Program-made: the position numbers and the translations under genes | In this document: positions 51,501 through 58,465 of the stretch, piece by piece | How the letters are laid out: each line of letters starts with the position of its first letter | How positions within the stretch are numbered: position 1 is the first letter of the stretch | Notes under the pieces: generated by a model | What the model was told of the DNA's origin: nothing | The model's database searches: none | The model's input: the letters and a program-made list of their open reading frames with translations, nothing else | Assembly (NCBI GenBank): GCA_910576335.1 | Contig: CAJTIU010000006.1 | Span: 124,001-188,000 of the forward strand | DNA: 64,000 bases | From: Lachnospiraceae bacterium | Lineage (GTDB): Bacteria > Bacillota > Clostridia > Lachnospirales > Lachnospiraceae | Direction: 5' to 3'

Positions 51501-52709
51501 TTAGTGTAAAACCTCAATGCTTCTTGCAAGTATTCCTTTCATATGAGCAATCGCTGTGCCATAATTTGTCATGGAAACGCCTGCATCCTCTGCACATTTT
51601 AGCCGGTACTTCATCTCACGTTCATTTAGCATACATCCGCCGCAATGAATAATAAGCCGGTATTTACTTAAATCCTGCGGAAATTCCGTACCACTGGTAA
51701 ACTCAAAATGCAGATTCTTTTGTGTGTACTTAAGAAGCCATCCCGGAAGCTTTTCAGTTCCAATATCACCACACTGTCTGTGGTGAGTGCAGCCCTCCGA
51801 GATCAATATAGTATCATCATGCCGGAGCATGTCAATTGCCCCGGCTCCGCGGACAACTAGATCAAGGTTTCCCTTATACCTTGCAAATAGAATCGAAAAA
51901 GAGGTGAGGGGAATATCATCCGGGACTACCCCTGCCACCTGCTCAAACACCTGGCTGTCCGTAATCACAAGAGCCGGCTTTACGCCAAGCCTTTTAAGAG
52001 CCCCGGAAAGCTCCGTATCCCTTACCACAACCGGAATCCCGCCTGCATCTAGAAGATCCCGTATCGTCTGCTGCTGGGGCAGAATCAGCCGTCCCTTCGG
52101 CGCAGCCTTATCAATCGGAACAACAAGTACAACAAAATCTCCGCAGGAGATCAAGTCCGCCGCAATCCTCCGCCCACCATCATCCTTCGGTGTCAGCGCC
52201 GCAAGACGCTCCTTCATCTCATGAATATTCAAGCCATTCTTCGCACTCACCCAGAGCAGGGAATACTCATCTATCTGAAAAACTTCCTTTAGCTCCTTAG
52301 CCGCCCTATTATAATCAGCCCCTAAATCCGCCTTATTAAAAACAATGAGATAGGGAATTCCCTTATCACGAATCCGTGCCAGGATATCACTATCCTCCCC
52401 TGACATGCCAAGAGCAGCATCGACCACAAGAACAGCCAGATCCGTCTTATTCAAGACCTGATAAGCCTTCTGCATACGAAGCGCGCCAAGTTCCCCCTCA
52501 TCATCAAGCCCTGGTGTATCAATCATCACAACCGGACCAAGAGGAAGAAGCTCCATAGACTTCATAACAGGGTCAGTCGTCGTACCCTTCACATCAGAAA
52601 CAATAGCAAGATTCTGATCCGTAAGAGCATTAATAATACTGGATTTGCCGGCATTGCGCCGACCGAAAATACCAATGTGCGTCCGTTCAGACGCGGGGGT
52701 AGAATTCAT
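51501..52709 (-). CDS. hydF: [FeFe]-hydrogenase maturation GTPase
   Basis: 402 residues, ATG with AGGAGGAAT upstream. GTPase domain about 1-170 with Gly-Arg-Arg-Asn-Ala-Gly-Lys-Ser-Ser, Asp-Thr-Pro-Gly and Asn-Lys-Ala-Asp; dimerisation domain; and C-terminal cluster-binding residues His-His-Arg-Gln-Cys and His-Cys-Gly-Gly-Cys. HydF is the scaffold on which the di-iron subcluster is built before transfer to the hydrogenase. It is the third gene of hydE-hydG-hydF; two palindromic repeats separate it from hydG. Confidence 0.95.
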   Translation of the reverse strand: MNSTPASERTHIGIFGRRNAGKSSIINALTDQNLAIVSDVKGTTTDPVMKSMELLPLGPVVMIDTPGLDDEGELGALRMQKAYQVLNKTDLAVLVVDAALGMSGEDSDILARIRDKGIPYLIVFNKADLGADYNRAAKELKEVFQIDEYSLLWVSAKNGLNIHEMKERLAALTPKDDGGRRIAADLISCGDFVVLVVPIDKAAPKGRLILPQQQTIRDLLDAGGIPVVVRDTELSGALKRLGVKPALVITDSQVFEQVAGVVPDDIPLTSFSILFARYKGNLDLVVRGAGAIDMLRHDDTILISEGCTHHRQCGDIGTEKLPGWLLKYTQKNLHFEFTSGTEFPQDLSKYRLIIHCGGCMLNEREMKYRLKCAEDAGVSMTNYGTAIAHMKGILARSIEVLH

Positions 52710-52724
52710 CCCGATTCCTCCTTT

Positions 52725-52827
52725 TTGGGGGACGGGGCATTTTTAAAAATGCCCCGTCCCAGATTAAAAATGACCTGTCCCTTTTTGAGTTGGGGACGGG
52801 GTAAAATTAAAAATACCCCGTCCCCAA
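52725..52827. repeat. GGGGACGGGG palindromes, copies 10 and 11, and a decayed half
   Basis: One palindrome at 52725-52761, a diverged right half at 52763-52781 (ttaaaaatgacctgtccc), and a second palindrome at 52790-52827 that ends at the base before the hydG stop. They fill most of the hydG-hydF gap and may form strong mRNA hairpins inside the operon. Confidence 0.85.
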
Positions 52828-54249
52828 TTAGAACCGGAAGTCCCGCCGGTTGTTTTCGCGGATTAGTTTTAGGTTTTCCAGTACCACTGCCCGTGCTTTT
52901 TCGTTCGGGACGTTCAAGACTTCTTTGTCTATGATCCTATCGCCGATTGCCCGTGTTTCGGGGGAGGCGTAGTCCATCAGGTATTCCTGTAGTGTCATGA
53001 GTGCGTTTGGATGGCAGCAGTTTTGTATCTGTCCGCTTTTACACAGGGACATGAACCGGTCGCCGGTTCGTCCTTCGCGGTAGCATGCGGTGCAGAAGCT
53101 GGGGATGTAGTCCATCTCCATGAGCCAGCGGACTACTTCATCCAGGGTACGGTTGTCTATGACGTCGAATTGTTCGGATTTCTCGTCTTCGGGTTCTGGC
53201 TCGCAGTAGCCGCCTACGCTTGTGCGGGAGCCGCCGCTGATTTGGGAGATCCCGAGATGCAGGACACGCTCACGTACTTTCTGGCTTTCTCTTGTGGAAA
53301 TGATCATGCCGGTATAAGGAACGGCGATTCGGATGCAGGCAACGATCTTGGCGAAGGTATCATCGTCAATTCCATTGGTAAATGATTCTGCATTGATGTC
53401 GTCTGCGTTTCTAAGCCTTGGGACGCTGATGGTGTGGGGGCCTACGCCGAAGGCGGCTTCCAGATGCTCGGCGTGCATGAGGAGTCCGGCGAATTCGTAG
53501 CGGTATTTGTCCAGTCCGAATAAAACGCCGATGCCTACATCGTCAATGCCTCCTTCCATGGCCCGGTCCATGGCCTCTGTGTGATAGTCGTAATCGTGCT
53601 TGGGTCCGGTCGGGTGAAGTTCAAGGTAGCTTTCTTTATGGTAGGTCTCTTGAAACAGGATGTAGGTTCCGACTTCGGCTTCTTTCAGCAGGCGGTAGTT
53701 GCCAACCGTAGTTGCAGCGATGTTGATATTTACACGGCGGATGGCGCCGTTTTTGTGTTTAATGCTGTAAATGGTGTTGATGGAGTCCAGGTAATATTCC
53801 ATGGTGTTGTGAACCGGATCTTCGCCGGCTTCCAGGGCGAGTCTTTTGTGCCCCATGTCCTGCAGGGCGATTACCTCCCGGCGGATATCTTCCTGGGAAA
53901 GCTTCTTGCGGGGGATGTGTTTGTTTTTTAAATGGTAGGGGCAGTAGGTACAGCCGTTGATACAGTAATTGGATAAATATAAGGGCGCAAAGAGGACAAT
54001 CCGGTTCCCGTAAAAGTCCTTTTTAATCTGCTCGGCAAGGCGGAAGATTTTTTCGTTCATATCCATATCCTCACAGGCGAGAAGGACGGAGGCCTCACGG
54101 TGGGACAGACCTTTCCTCCGCGCTGCCTTTTCGATTAAAGATTCAATGAGTGGAATATTGTGTTTGTTTTCGTCTGCATATGCTAAGGTGCCAAGGATTT
54201 CTTCATGGTTTATAAAATCCTCTGCGTGTTTTGAGTTTACGTCATACAT
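52828..54249 (-). CDS. hydG: [FeFe]-hydrogenase maturase, tyrosine lyase
   Basis: 473 residues, ATG with AAGGAGGAG upstream. The radical SAM cluster motif Cys-Ile-Asn-Gly-Cys-Thr-Tyr-Cys is near residue 90. The C-terminal second cluster is bound by Cys-Thr-Ala-Cys and Cys-Lys-Ser-Gly with the Asn-Cys-Cys-His following. HydG splits tyrosine to give CO and cyanide ligands of the H-cluster. It is the ThiH-like branch. Position between hydE and hydF confirms the call. Confidence 0.95.
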   Translation of the reverse strand: MYDVNSKHAEDFINHEEILGTLAYADENKHNIPLIESLIEKAARRKGLSHREASVLLACEDMDMNEKIFRLAEQIKKDFYGNRIVLFAPLYLSNYCINGCTYCPYHLKNKHIPRKKLSQEDIRREVIALQDMGHKRLALEAGEDPVHNTMEYYLDSINTIYSIKHKNGAIRRVNINIAATTVGNYRLLKEAEVGTYILFQETYHKESYLELHPTGPKHDYDYHTEAMDRAMEGGIDDVGIGVLFGLDKYRYEFAGLLMHAEHLEAAFGVGPHTISVPRLRNADDINAESFTNGIDDDTFAKIVACIRIAVPYTGMIISTRESQKVRERVLHLGISQISGGSRTSVGGYCEPEPEDEKSEQFDVIDNRTLDEVVRWLMEMDYIPSFCTACYREGRTGDRFMSLCKSGQIQNCCHPNALMTLQEYLMDYASPETRAIGDRIIDKEVLNVPNEKARAVVLENLKLIRENNRRDFRF

Positions 54250-54331
54250 GATCGTTGCTCCTCCTTTAAAAATGATGTGTTGGTAAAATTTCTACGAAAT
54301 GCGCGGCTTGTCAGCGCAGCTGGGACGTGAA

Positions 54332-55387
54332 CTATAATGGTGAATCGCCCCGCGCGGTGACAATCTGATAGCCGATGGATTCCATGCGCTTTTCCAGGCG
54401 ATGCCTGCATTCGGCGGATTCCTCCCCGGTACATAGCTTATTGTCGTACAGGCTGTAATTTTTACGTACGTCTGTGGGTGACAGATTAGGCATTACCACA
54501 TTTGCACCGGCAAGAATCCCGAGCTCCCGTCCGTTTCCGGAAATGGTTCCAAGTGCGGTGGTGGCCGGAAGAAGAACCTGGGGAAGCATAAGCCTTAGAA
54601 GCCCCAGCATAAAAAGGGTGAGTTCCGAAGTCCCTGCAGATTTATTTGCAAATGGTGTATCGTGGTGGGGAATAAATGGACCAATCCCGACCATATGAGG
54701 GTTTAATTTTCTGATAAAAAGCATGTCCTCTGCCAGATGCTCCGCCTTCTGAAAGGGGGAGCCCACCATAAAGCCGGTTCCGGTCTGATATCCGATTTCC
54801 TTCAGATTCCACAAGCACTCCTGACGTTTTTTCGCACTTAGGGATGCCGGGTGAAGGCGCTCATAGTGAGAAAAATCCGCTGTTTCGTGTCTGAGCAGAT
54901 AGCGGTCCGCACCCGCGTCAAAATAGCGCTGATAGCTTTCACGGCTTTTTTCGCCTATAGATAAGGTCAGGGCACAGTCAGGATACTGCTCTTTTATAGA
55001 GTTAATCAGGCGAACCATGCGTTCGTCGTTATAAGAACCGTCCTCTCCGCCCTGCAGGACAAAGGTTCTGAATCCAAGGGAATAACCGGTGCGGCAGCAG
55101 GACAGAATCTCTTCTTCGCTTAACCGGTAGCGCCGGGCATGTATATTACTCCTGCGGATACCACAGTAAAAACAATCATTTTTACAGTAATTGGTAAATT
55201 CAATCAGCCCCCGGATATACACAGTGGTTCCGTAATGGCGTTTCTGTTCCTTCCTGGCAAGCGAAAATAAATACTCCGAAAGCTCCGGCGTTCTGCCGGA
55301 AATCAGTGCTGTCCACTCATCCTTTGCAAGGGTATGCTCTGTATGAAGCCTGTCAATTAGTTGGCGCAAATCGTTTTTGTCCGTCAT
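54332..55387 (-). CDS. hydE: [FeFe]-hydrogenase maturase, radical SAM
   Basis: 351 residues, ATG with TAGGAGTATG upstream. Radical SAM motif Cys-Lys-Asn-Asp-Cys-Phe-Tyr-Cys near residue 70, with Leu-Gln-Gly-Gly-Glu-Asp and Thr-Gly-Thr-Gly-Phe-Met-Val-Gly-Ser-Pro. HydE helps make the bridging ligand of the di-iron site. It is the first gene of the maturation operon and has a leader with an intrinsic terminator. The structural hydrogenase gene is not in the window. Confidence 0.93.
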   Translation of the reverse strand: MTDKNDLRQLIDRLHTEHTLAKDEWTALISGRTPELSEYLFSLARKEQKRHYGTTVYIRGLIEFTNYCKNDCFYCGIRRSNIHARRYRLSEEEILSCCRTGYSLGFRTFVLQGGEDGSYNDERMVRLINSIKEQYPDCALTLSIGEKSRESYQRYFDAGADRYLLRHETADFSHYERLHPASLSAKKRQECLWNLKEIGYQTGTGFMVGSPFQKAEHLAEDMLFIRKLNPHMVGIGPFIPHHDTPFANKSAGTSELTLFMLGLLRLMLPQVLLPATTALGTISGNGRELGILAGANVVMPNLSPTDVRKNYSLYDNKLCTGEESAECRHRLEKRMESIGYQIVTARGDSPL

Positions 55388-55592
55388 GATGCCATACTCC
55401 TAAAACATGATTGCTGTTGCTGCCGCGTTCGCAGTAACGGTCAGCGGTCTATTCTGTGTTTTTTCAGAAATAAAAAAACCTGACATTTGCGGCGTCAGGA
55501 AATAAGAAAGCAGTAGTGCTTTCAAACAATATATAACCGGCGCCTTTTCACTTAGGTGCTGCCCTTTGTGATTAGTACGTGCTTTTAACGTT
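55388..55592 (-). promoter_or_regulatory. Attenuator-like leader of hydEGF
   Basis: About 205 bases lie between the predicted transcription start and hydE. On the minus strand the leader has a bulged hairpin GGCAGCACC...GGCGCC (near 55530-55555), then an intrinsic terminator CCTGACGCCGCAAATGTCAGG plus TTTTTTT (55499-55473). GGCGCC can also pair with the GACGCC of the terminator stem, so two mutually exclusive folds are possible. It matches no riboswitch class I recognise. Confidence 0.5.
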
Positions 55593-55598
55593 TGTATC

Positions 55599-55627
55599 AT
55601 TTTATCATAATAATTTAGAAGTTACAA
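55599..55627 (-). promoter_or_regulatory. Sigma-A promoter of hydEGF
   Basis: Minus strand TTGTAA (55627-55622), 17-base spacer, TAAAAT (55604-55599). Confidence 0.5.
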
Positions 55628-55812
55628 GCTATTAAGTGGTAAAAAATCAGTTGTATTCTAAAACATCCATATTCTAACCTGGAAAAACCGGAATAACACC
55701 GCACAAAATTTTGCCATTTTGCGCAAGAAATTGTTTTTTAGAGCCTATAACTATAGTATGATCACTGATTGCGTACGGGCTTACAAGGTTCAAATTCCGG
55801 GGCAGGAGGCTT

Positions 55813-56067
55813 ATGTTCCTCGGCGTGATTCTGACCATTTTGGTACCGCCCCAGATTCTGCCGATTCCTTTTTATATCCAGTATGCAAAAATGGGATGGA
55901 TCGGGGGAATCCTGCCGATGGTGATCCCTTCCTTTTTCGGTGGGGGACTGAACGGCGGTCTGTTTGTGTTTATTTTCATGCAGTTTTTCAAAGGAATACC
56001 AAAGACCTGTGAGGAGGCGGCAAAATTAGAAGGCGCGGTCCGGTGGAATTTGCAGCATGTGTACTGA
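55813..56067 (+). pseudogene. Fragment of a sugar ABC-transporter permease
   Basis: 84 codons with Val-Pro-Pro-Gln-Ile-Leu-Pro-Ile-Pro-Phe-Tyr, two membrane segments (Pro-Ser-Phe-Phe-Gly-Gly-Gly-Leu) and the cytosolic EAA-loop start Glu-Glu-Ala-Ala-Lys-Leu-Glu-Gly-Ala. This is the middle of a MalG-type carbohydrate permease. Both ends are missing, so it is dead. No binding protein or second permease is near. Confidence 0.6.
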
Positions 56068-56117
56068 CACTCACGCCGGTTGTGTTTTTTTTACTGCTGA
56101 TCCAGAGAAAATTTATA

Positions 56118-56215
56118 GCTACTATTCACGAGTCAGGGATGCGCTAAACTGTGCATCCCGTAAGAACGTGATACAGGGGTGAGGGGCGGATTAGCGGTAG
56201 TGCTTTGCCTGCCCC
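56118..56215. repeat. Repeat related to the 45108 element
   Basis: Begins CTACTATTCACGAGTCA, then GGATGCGC...GCATCC, then taagaacgtgatacaggggtgaggggcgg. The order matches the complement of 45108-45242. Confidence 0.5.
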
Positions 56216-56257
56216 ATTCTTTCCTGCAAGTGCGACCGTAAATCAGAAGCATCTTTT

Positions 56258-57514
56258 CTAACAAAATTCCACTGGCAGTGCAGCCGTATTCGCATTCAGC
56301 CAGAGCGGTGAATTATATAGACAAAGAATGACGCCGGTTCCCCGCTTTTTCCCGGGAATGCGTTCGATGACATCGAATGCATTTGTCATGGACAGCTTTG
56401 GATTGGCGCTCATCTTAATCTCGACCGGATAGAGGGTATCATTTTGTTCAATGATGAGGTCAATCTCAGCTTCACGCCCGGCAAAAGGATCTGTCTGGCA
56501 TTTCCTTAATTTATCTTTTCCTCTGTAATATGTGACATACATCTGATAATCCCTCCCTGCATTGGAGAAGCTTTTCAGAATTTCCGACACTGCAAAAGTC
56601 TCGAATAATTCACCGGCTAATGCACCATTCATGGCTGTTTCGGCAGTCTGGTATTTTGTAAGGAAACACACTAGCCCTGTATCGCGGAAATACATCTTAG
56701 GTGTTTTGACTGCTCTTGTCAGGGCGGAGTTTGAATAAGGATGCATGATATAAATGATTCCTGATGCCTCCAGTAGGGAAGTCCACTCTTTTGCTGTTGC
56801 AGCTGTTATTTCGATCTGAGATGCTACAGAGGAATAATTCAGCATTCCCCCGGTACGTGCCGCCATTGCGGTAAGGAACTGAGTGAATTTCAGCTTGTCT
56901 TTCACATTTCCCAATTCATTAATATCTCGTTCAAGATAAGTCTGGACGTAGGAACCATAAAATGTCTGCCAGTCAACATCCGGATCCGTCAGGGCAGGAT
57001 AGCCGCCCCGGTGGATGATTTCCCAGATATTCTTACAGGGATGGTAACTCAGTTCACGTTCGTGAATATATTCTTCTGTTGGAATAAAAGGTTTGTCAAA
57101 GGAATCCTGCTGTATCTCCCGCAGGGAAAGCCCTGCCAGTTCAAGGATTGCAATTCTGCCGGCCAGGGATTCCGAGACATTTTTCATTAGATGGTATTGC
57201 TGTGAACCGGTGAGGAGAAACTGCCCTTTTTGGTCAGATTTGTCACATTCCATTTTGATATAGGGAAAAAGTTCTGTAATATACTGCACTTCATCCAAGA
57301 TGACAGGTGGTTTGTTATTGCGGAAAAACAGTCCTGGCTCTTTCATGGTTTCAGCGAGTAAAACGGGATTATCAAAGGTAATATACCGCCGGTCTTTATA
57401 TAGGTGCTTCAGGAGCGTTGATTTCCCGACTTGTCTTGGACCAGTGACTAGAATGGATTTAAACCCTTTTTCTGTTTTTTGGATTGTCTTTTCCAGACTT
57501 CTTTGGATATACAT
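56258..57514 (-). CDS. AAA ATPase with DUF4143 domain
   Basis: 418 residues, ATG with AAAGGAAAC upstream. Walker A Gly-Pro-Arg-Gln-Val-Gly-Lys-Ser-Thr near residue 25, Walker B Val-Ile-Leu-Asp-Glu-Val-Gln-Tyr near 72, then the DUF4143 winged region. The end has a PD-(D/E)XK-like pattern (Glu-Ala-Glu-Ile-Asp-Leu-Ile-Ile ... Glu-Ile-Lys). Such proteins are common single accessory genes in gut bacteria, and their role is unknown. It stands between decayed genes. Confidence 0.8.
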   Translation of the reverse strand: MYIQRSLEKTIQKTEKGFKSILVTGPRQVGKSTLLKHLYKDRRYITFDNPVLLAETMKEPGLFFRNNKPPVILDEVQYITELFPYIKMECDKSDQKGQFLLTGSQQYHLMKNVSESLAGRIAILELAGLSLREIQQDSFDKPFIPTEEYIHERELSYHPCKNIWEIIHRGGYPALTDPDVDWQTFYGSYVQTYLERDINELGNVKDKLKFTQFLTAMAARTGGMLNYSSVASQIEITAATAKEWTSLLEASGIIYIMHPYSNSALTRAVKTPKMYFRDTGLVCFLTKYQTAETAMNGALAGELFETFAVSEILKSFSNAGRDYQMYVTYYRGKDKLRKCQTDPFAGREAEIDLIIEQNDTLYPVEIKMSANPKLSMTNAFDVIERIPGKKRGTGVILCLYNSPLWLNANTAALPVEFC

Positions 57515-57626
57515 ACAAAGTTTCCTTTCTTTGAAAGATGTTGTAGTGCGGCTGATTTATAGTACTATTATAAATTAGTTGAAATATTCTGGCAATACAT
57601 TTTTATCGTATTCTGGCATAATGCTT

Positions 57627-57663
57627 GTTACGATTCACGGACTAACCGGCCGCTCATAGTAAC
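57627..57663. repeat. 37-bp mini inverted repeat, second copy
   Basis: Differs from the copy at 38807 only by a few bases (GTTACGATTCACGG start, CCGGCCG centre). It sits exactly where the Fn3-protein fragment begins. Confidence 0.75.
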
Positions 57664-57972
57664 AACTACAGCGGAAGTATTACAAAGACTTTCGAAATTA
57701 GGCCAAAGGGGACGCGTGTATCTAAGGCAACAGTAGCAAAAAAAGGCTTTTCGGTAAAATGGAAGAAGCAGAAACAACAGACAACAGGTTATCAGATACA
57801 ATGCTCTACAAGCAAGTATTTTAAGAAAGGAGTAAAGTGGCTCTCAAAGTCCGGACAGGTGGCTCAACAGCCCCCCGGAATAATCAATCAAAATAGGAGA
57901 CTAATTATAAGACGCCGATTATTTACTGCTTACAAAGTAATTACGCTTTTGGAAAAGGAGTTTACGGTTTAA
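57664..57972 (+). pseudogene. Fragment of an Ig-like/Fn3 surface protein
   Basis: Open for 102 codons without a start. It begins Asn-Tyr-Ser-Gly-Ser-Ile-Thr-Lys-Thr-Phe (end of an Ig-like domain) and runs into Lys-Lys-Gly-Phe-Ser-Val-Lys-Trp-Lys-Lys-Gln and Gly-Tyr-Gln-Ile-Gln-Cys-Ser-Thr-Ser, the start of a fibronectin type III domain of the type common in Lachnospiraceae surface proteins. After Lys-Tyr-Phe-Lys-Lys-Gly the likeness stops. The piece is cut at both ends, on the left by a mini inverted repeat. Confidence 0.6.
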
Positions 57973-57982
57973 CACTATATGC

Positions 57983-58035
57983 AGTAAACCGTATAATTAG
58001 CTTCAAATATATTATAAAGCTAATTATACGGTTTT
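57983..58035. terminator. Long hairpin at the end of the peptide cluster
   Basis: GTAAACCGTATAATTAGCTT (57983-58002) pairs with 58016-58035 with one mismatch. It lies 40 bases past the stop of the small peptide gene on the minus strand and probably ends or protects that transcript. Confidence 0.6.
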
Positions 58036-58074
58036 ACATGCTATTTTTTGCCTAAATTTTGTTCAGATACCGTG

Positions 58075-58158
58075 TTACCAATTGCAACAATATTCTCCAG
58101 ACATAAAAAGCATTACAGCCTTTTGGGCTTTAATCTTTTTTTTATTAAGCTTTTTCAT
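58075..58158 (-). CDS. 27-residue putative modified-peptide precursor
   Basis: ATG 58158 with GGGAGG 7 bases upstream, stop TAA at 58075-58077. The first 13 residues are Lys-rich (Met-Lys-Lys-Leu-Asn-Lys-Lys-Lys-Ile-Lys), then a hydrophobic Val-Met-Leu-Phe-Met segment, then Ser-Gly-Glu-Tyr-Cys-Cys-Asn-Trp. A basic leader and a short Cys-rich core beside exporters and a protease is the picture of a bacteriocin or RiPP precursor. In size and ending it recalls the tiny clostridial CA_C0660-type (CbpA-like) peptides, from memory only. It is the last gene of the minus-strand cluster. It is too short for usual gene calling. Confidence 0.6.
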   Translation of the reverse strand: MKKLNKKKIKAQKAVMLFMSGEYCCNW

Positions 58159-58217
58159 TCTGATACCTCCCTTGCATATTATTTATTAACATCGTCAAAT
58201 CAACGATGTAAATAGCT

Positions 58218-58433
58218 TTATTTTTTTTTCATTACCCAATCATGAATATATATGTATAGCAAAAGAACAGCTACCGGAATTAACGCAAATTTCCTATTGT
58301 AAATTGCCAATATACATACTAATATTGTTCCGCATATTCCTCTGAATAATCGTCGTAAATATTCATCGTTTTTAAATGCCACAGATAAAATCCATAGCAC
58401 AACAGTTACAACTACTAGAATATAATATATCAT
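58218..58433 (-). CDS. Small membrane protein, 71 aa
   Basis: ATG with GGGAGA upstream. Helices at about 1-18 (Tyr-Tyr-Ile-Leu-Val-Val-Val-Thr-Val-Val-Leu-Trp) and about 33-64, possibly two in the second stretch, and a basic end (Met-Lys-Lys-Lys). It lies 32 bases after the ABC exporter and 59 bases before the peptide gene. An immunity protein is a reasonable guess from place and shape; no family recognised. Confidence 0.6.
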   Translation of the reverse strand: MIYYILVVVTVVLWILSVAFKNDEYLRRLFRGICGTILVCILAIYNRKFALIPVAVLLLYIYIHDWVMKKK

Positions 58434-58465
58434 ATTAATCTATCTCCCTGCTGAATATCAGTATT

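Noticed and set aside
54237-54434. 65-codon ORF between hydE and hydG
   Set aside because: It overlaps the 3' end of hydE in another frame, has no RBS and no recognisable protein character.
55400-55600. 66-codon minus-strand ORF in the hydE leader
   Set aside because: It starts upstream of the predicted transcription start, has no RBS, and crosses the terminator hairpin.
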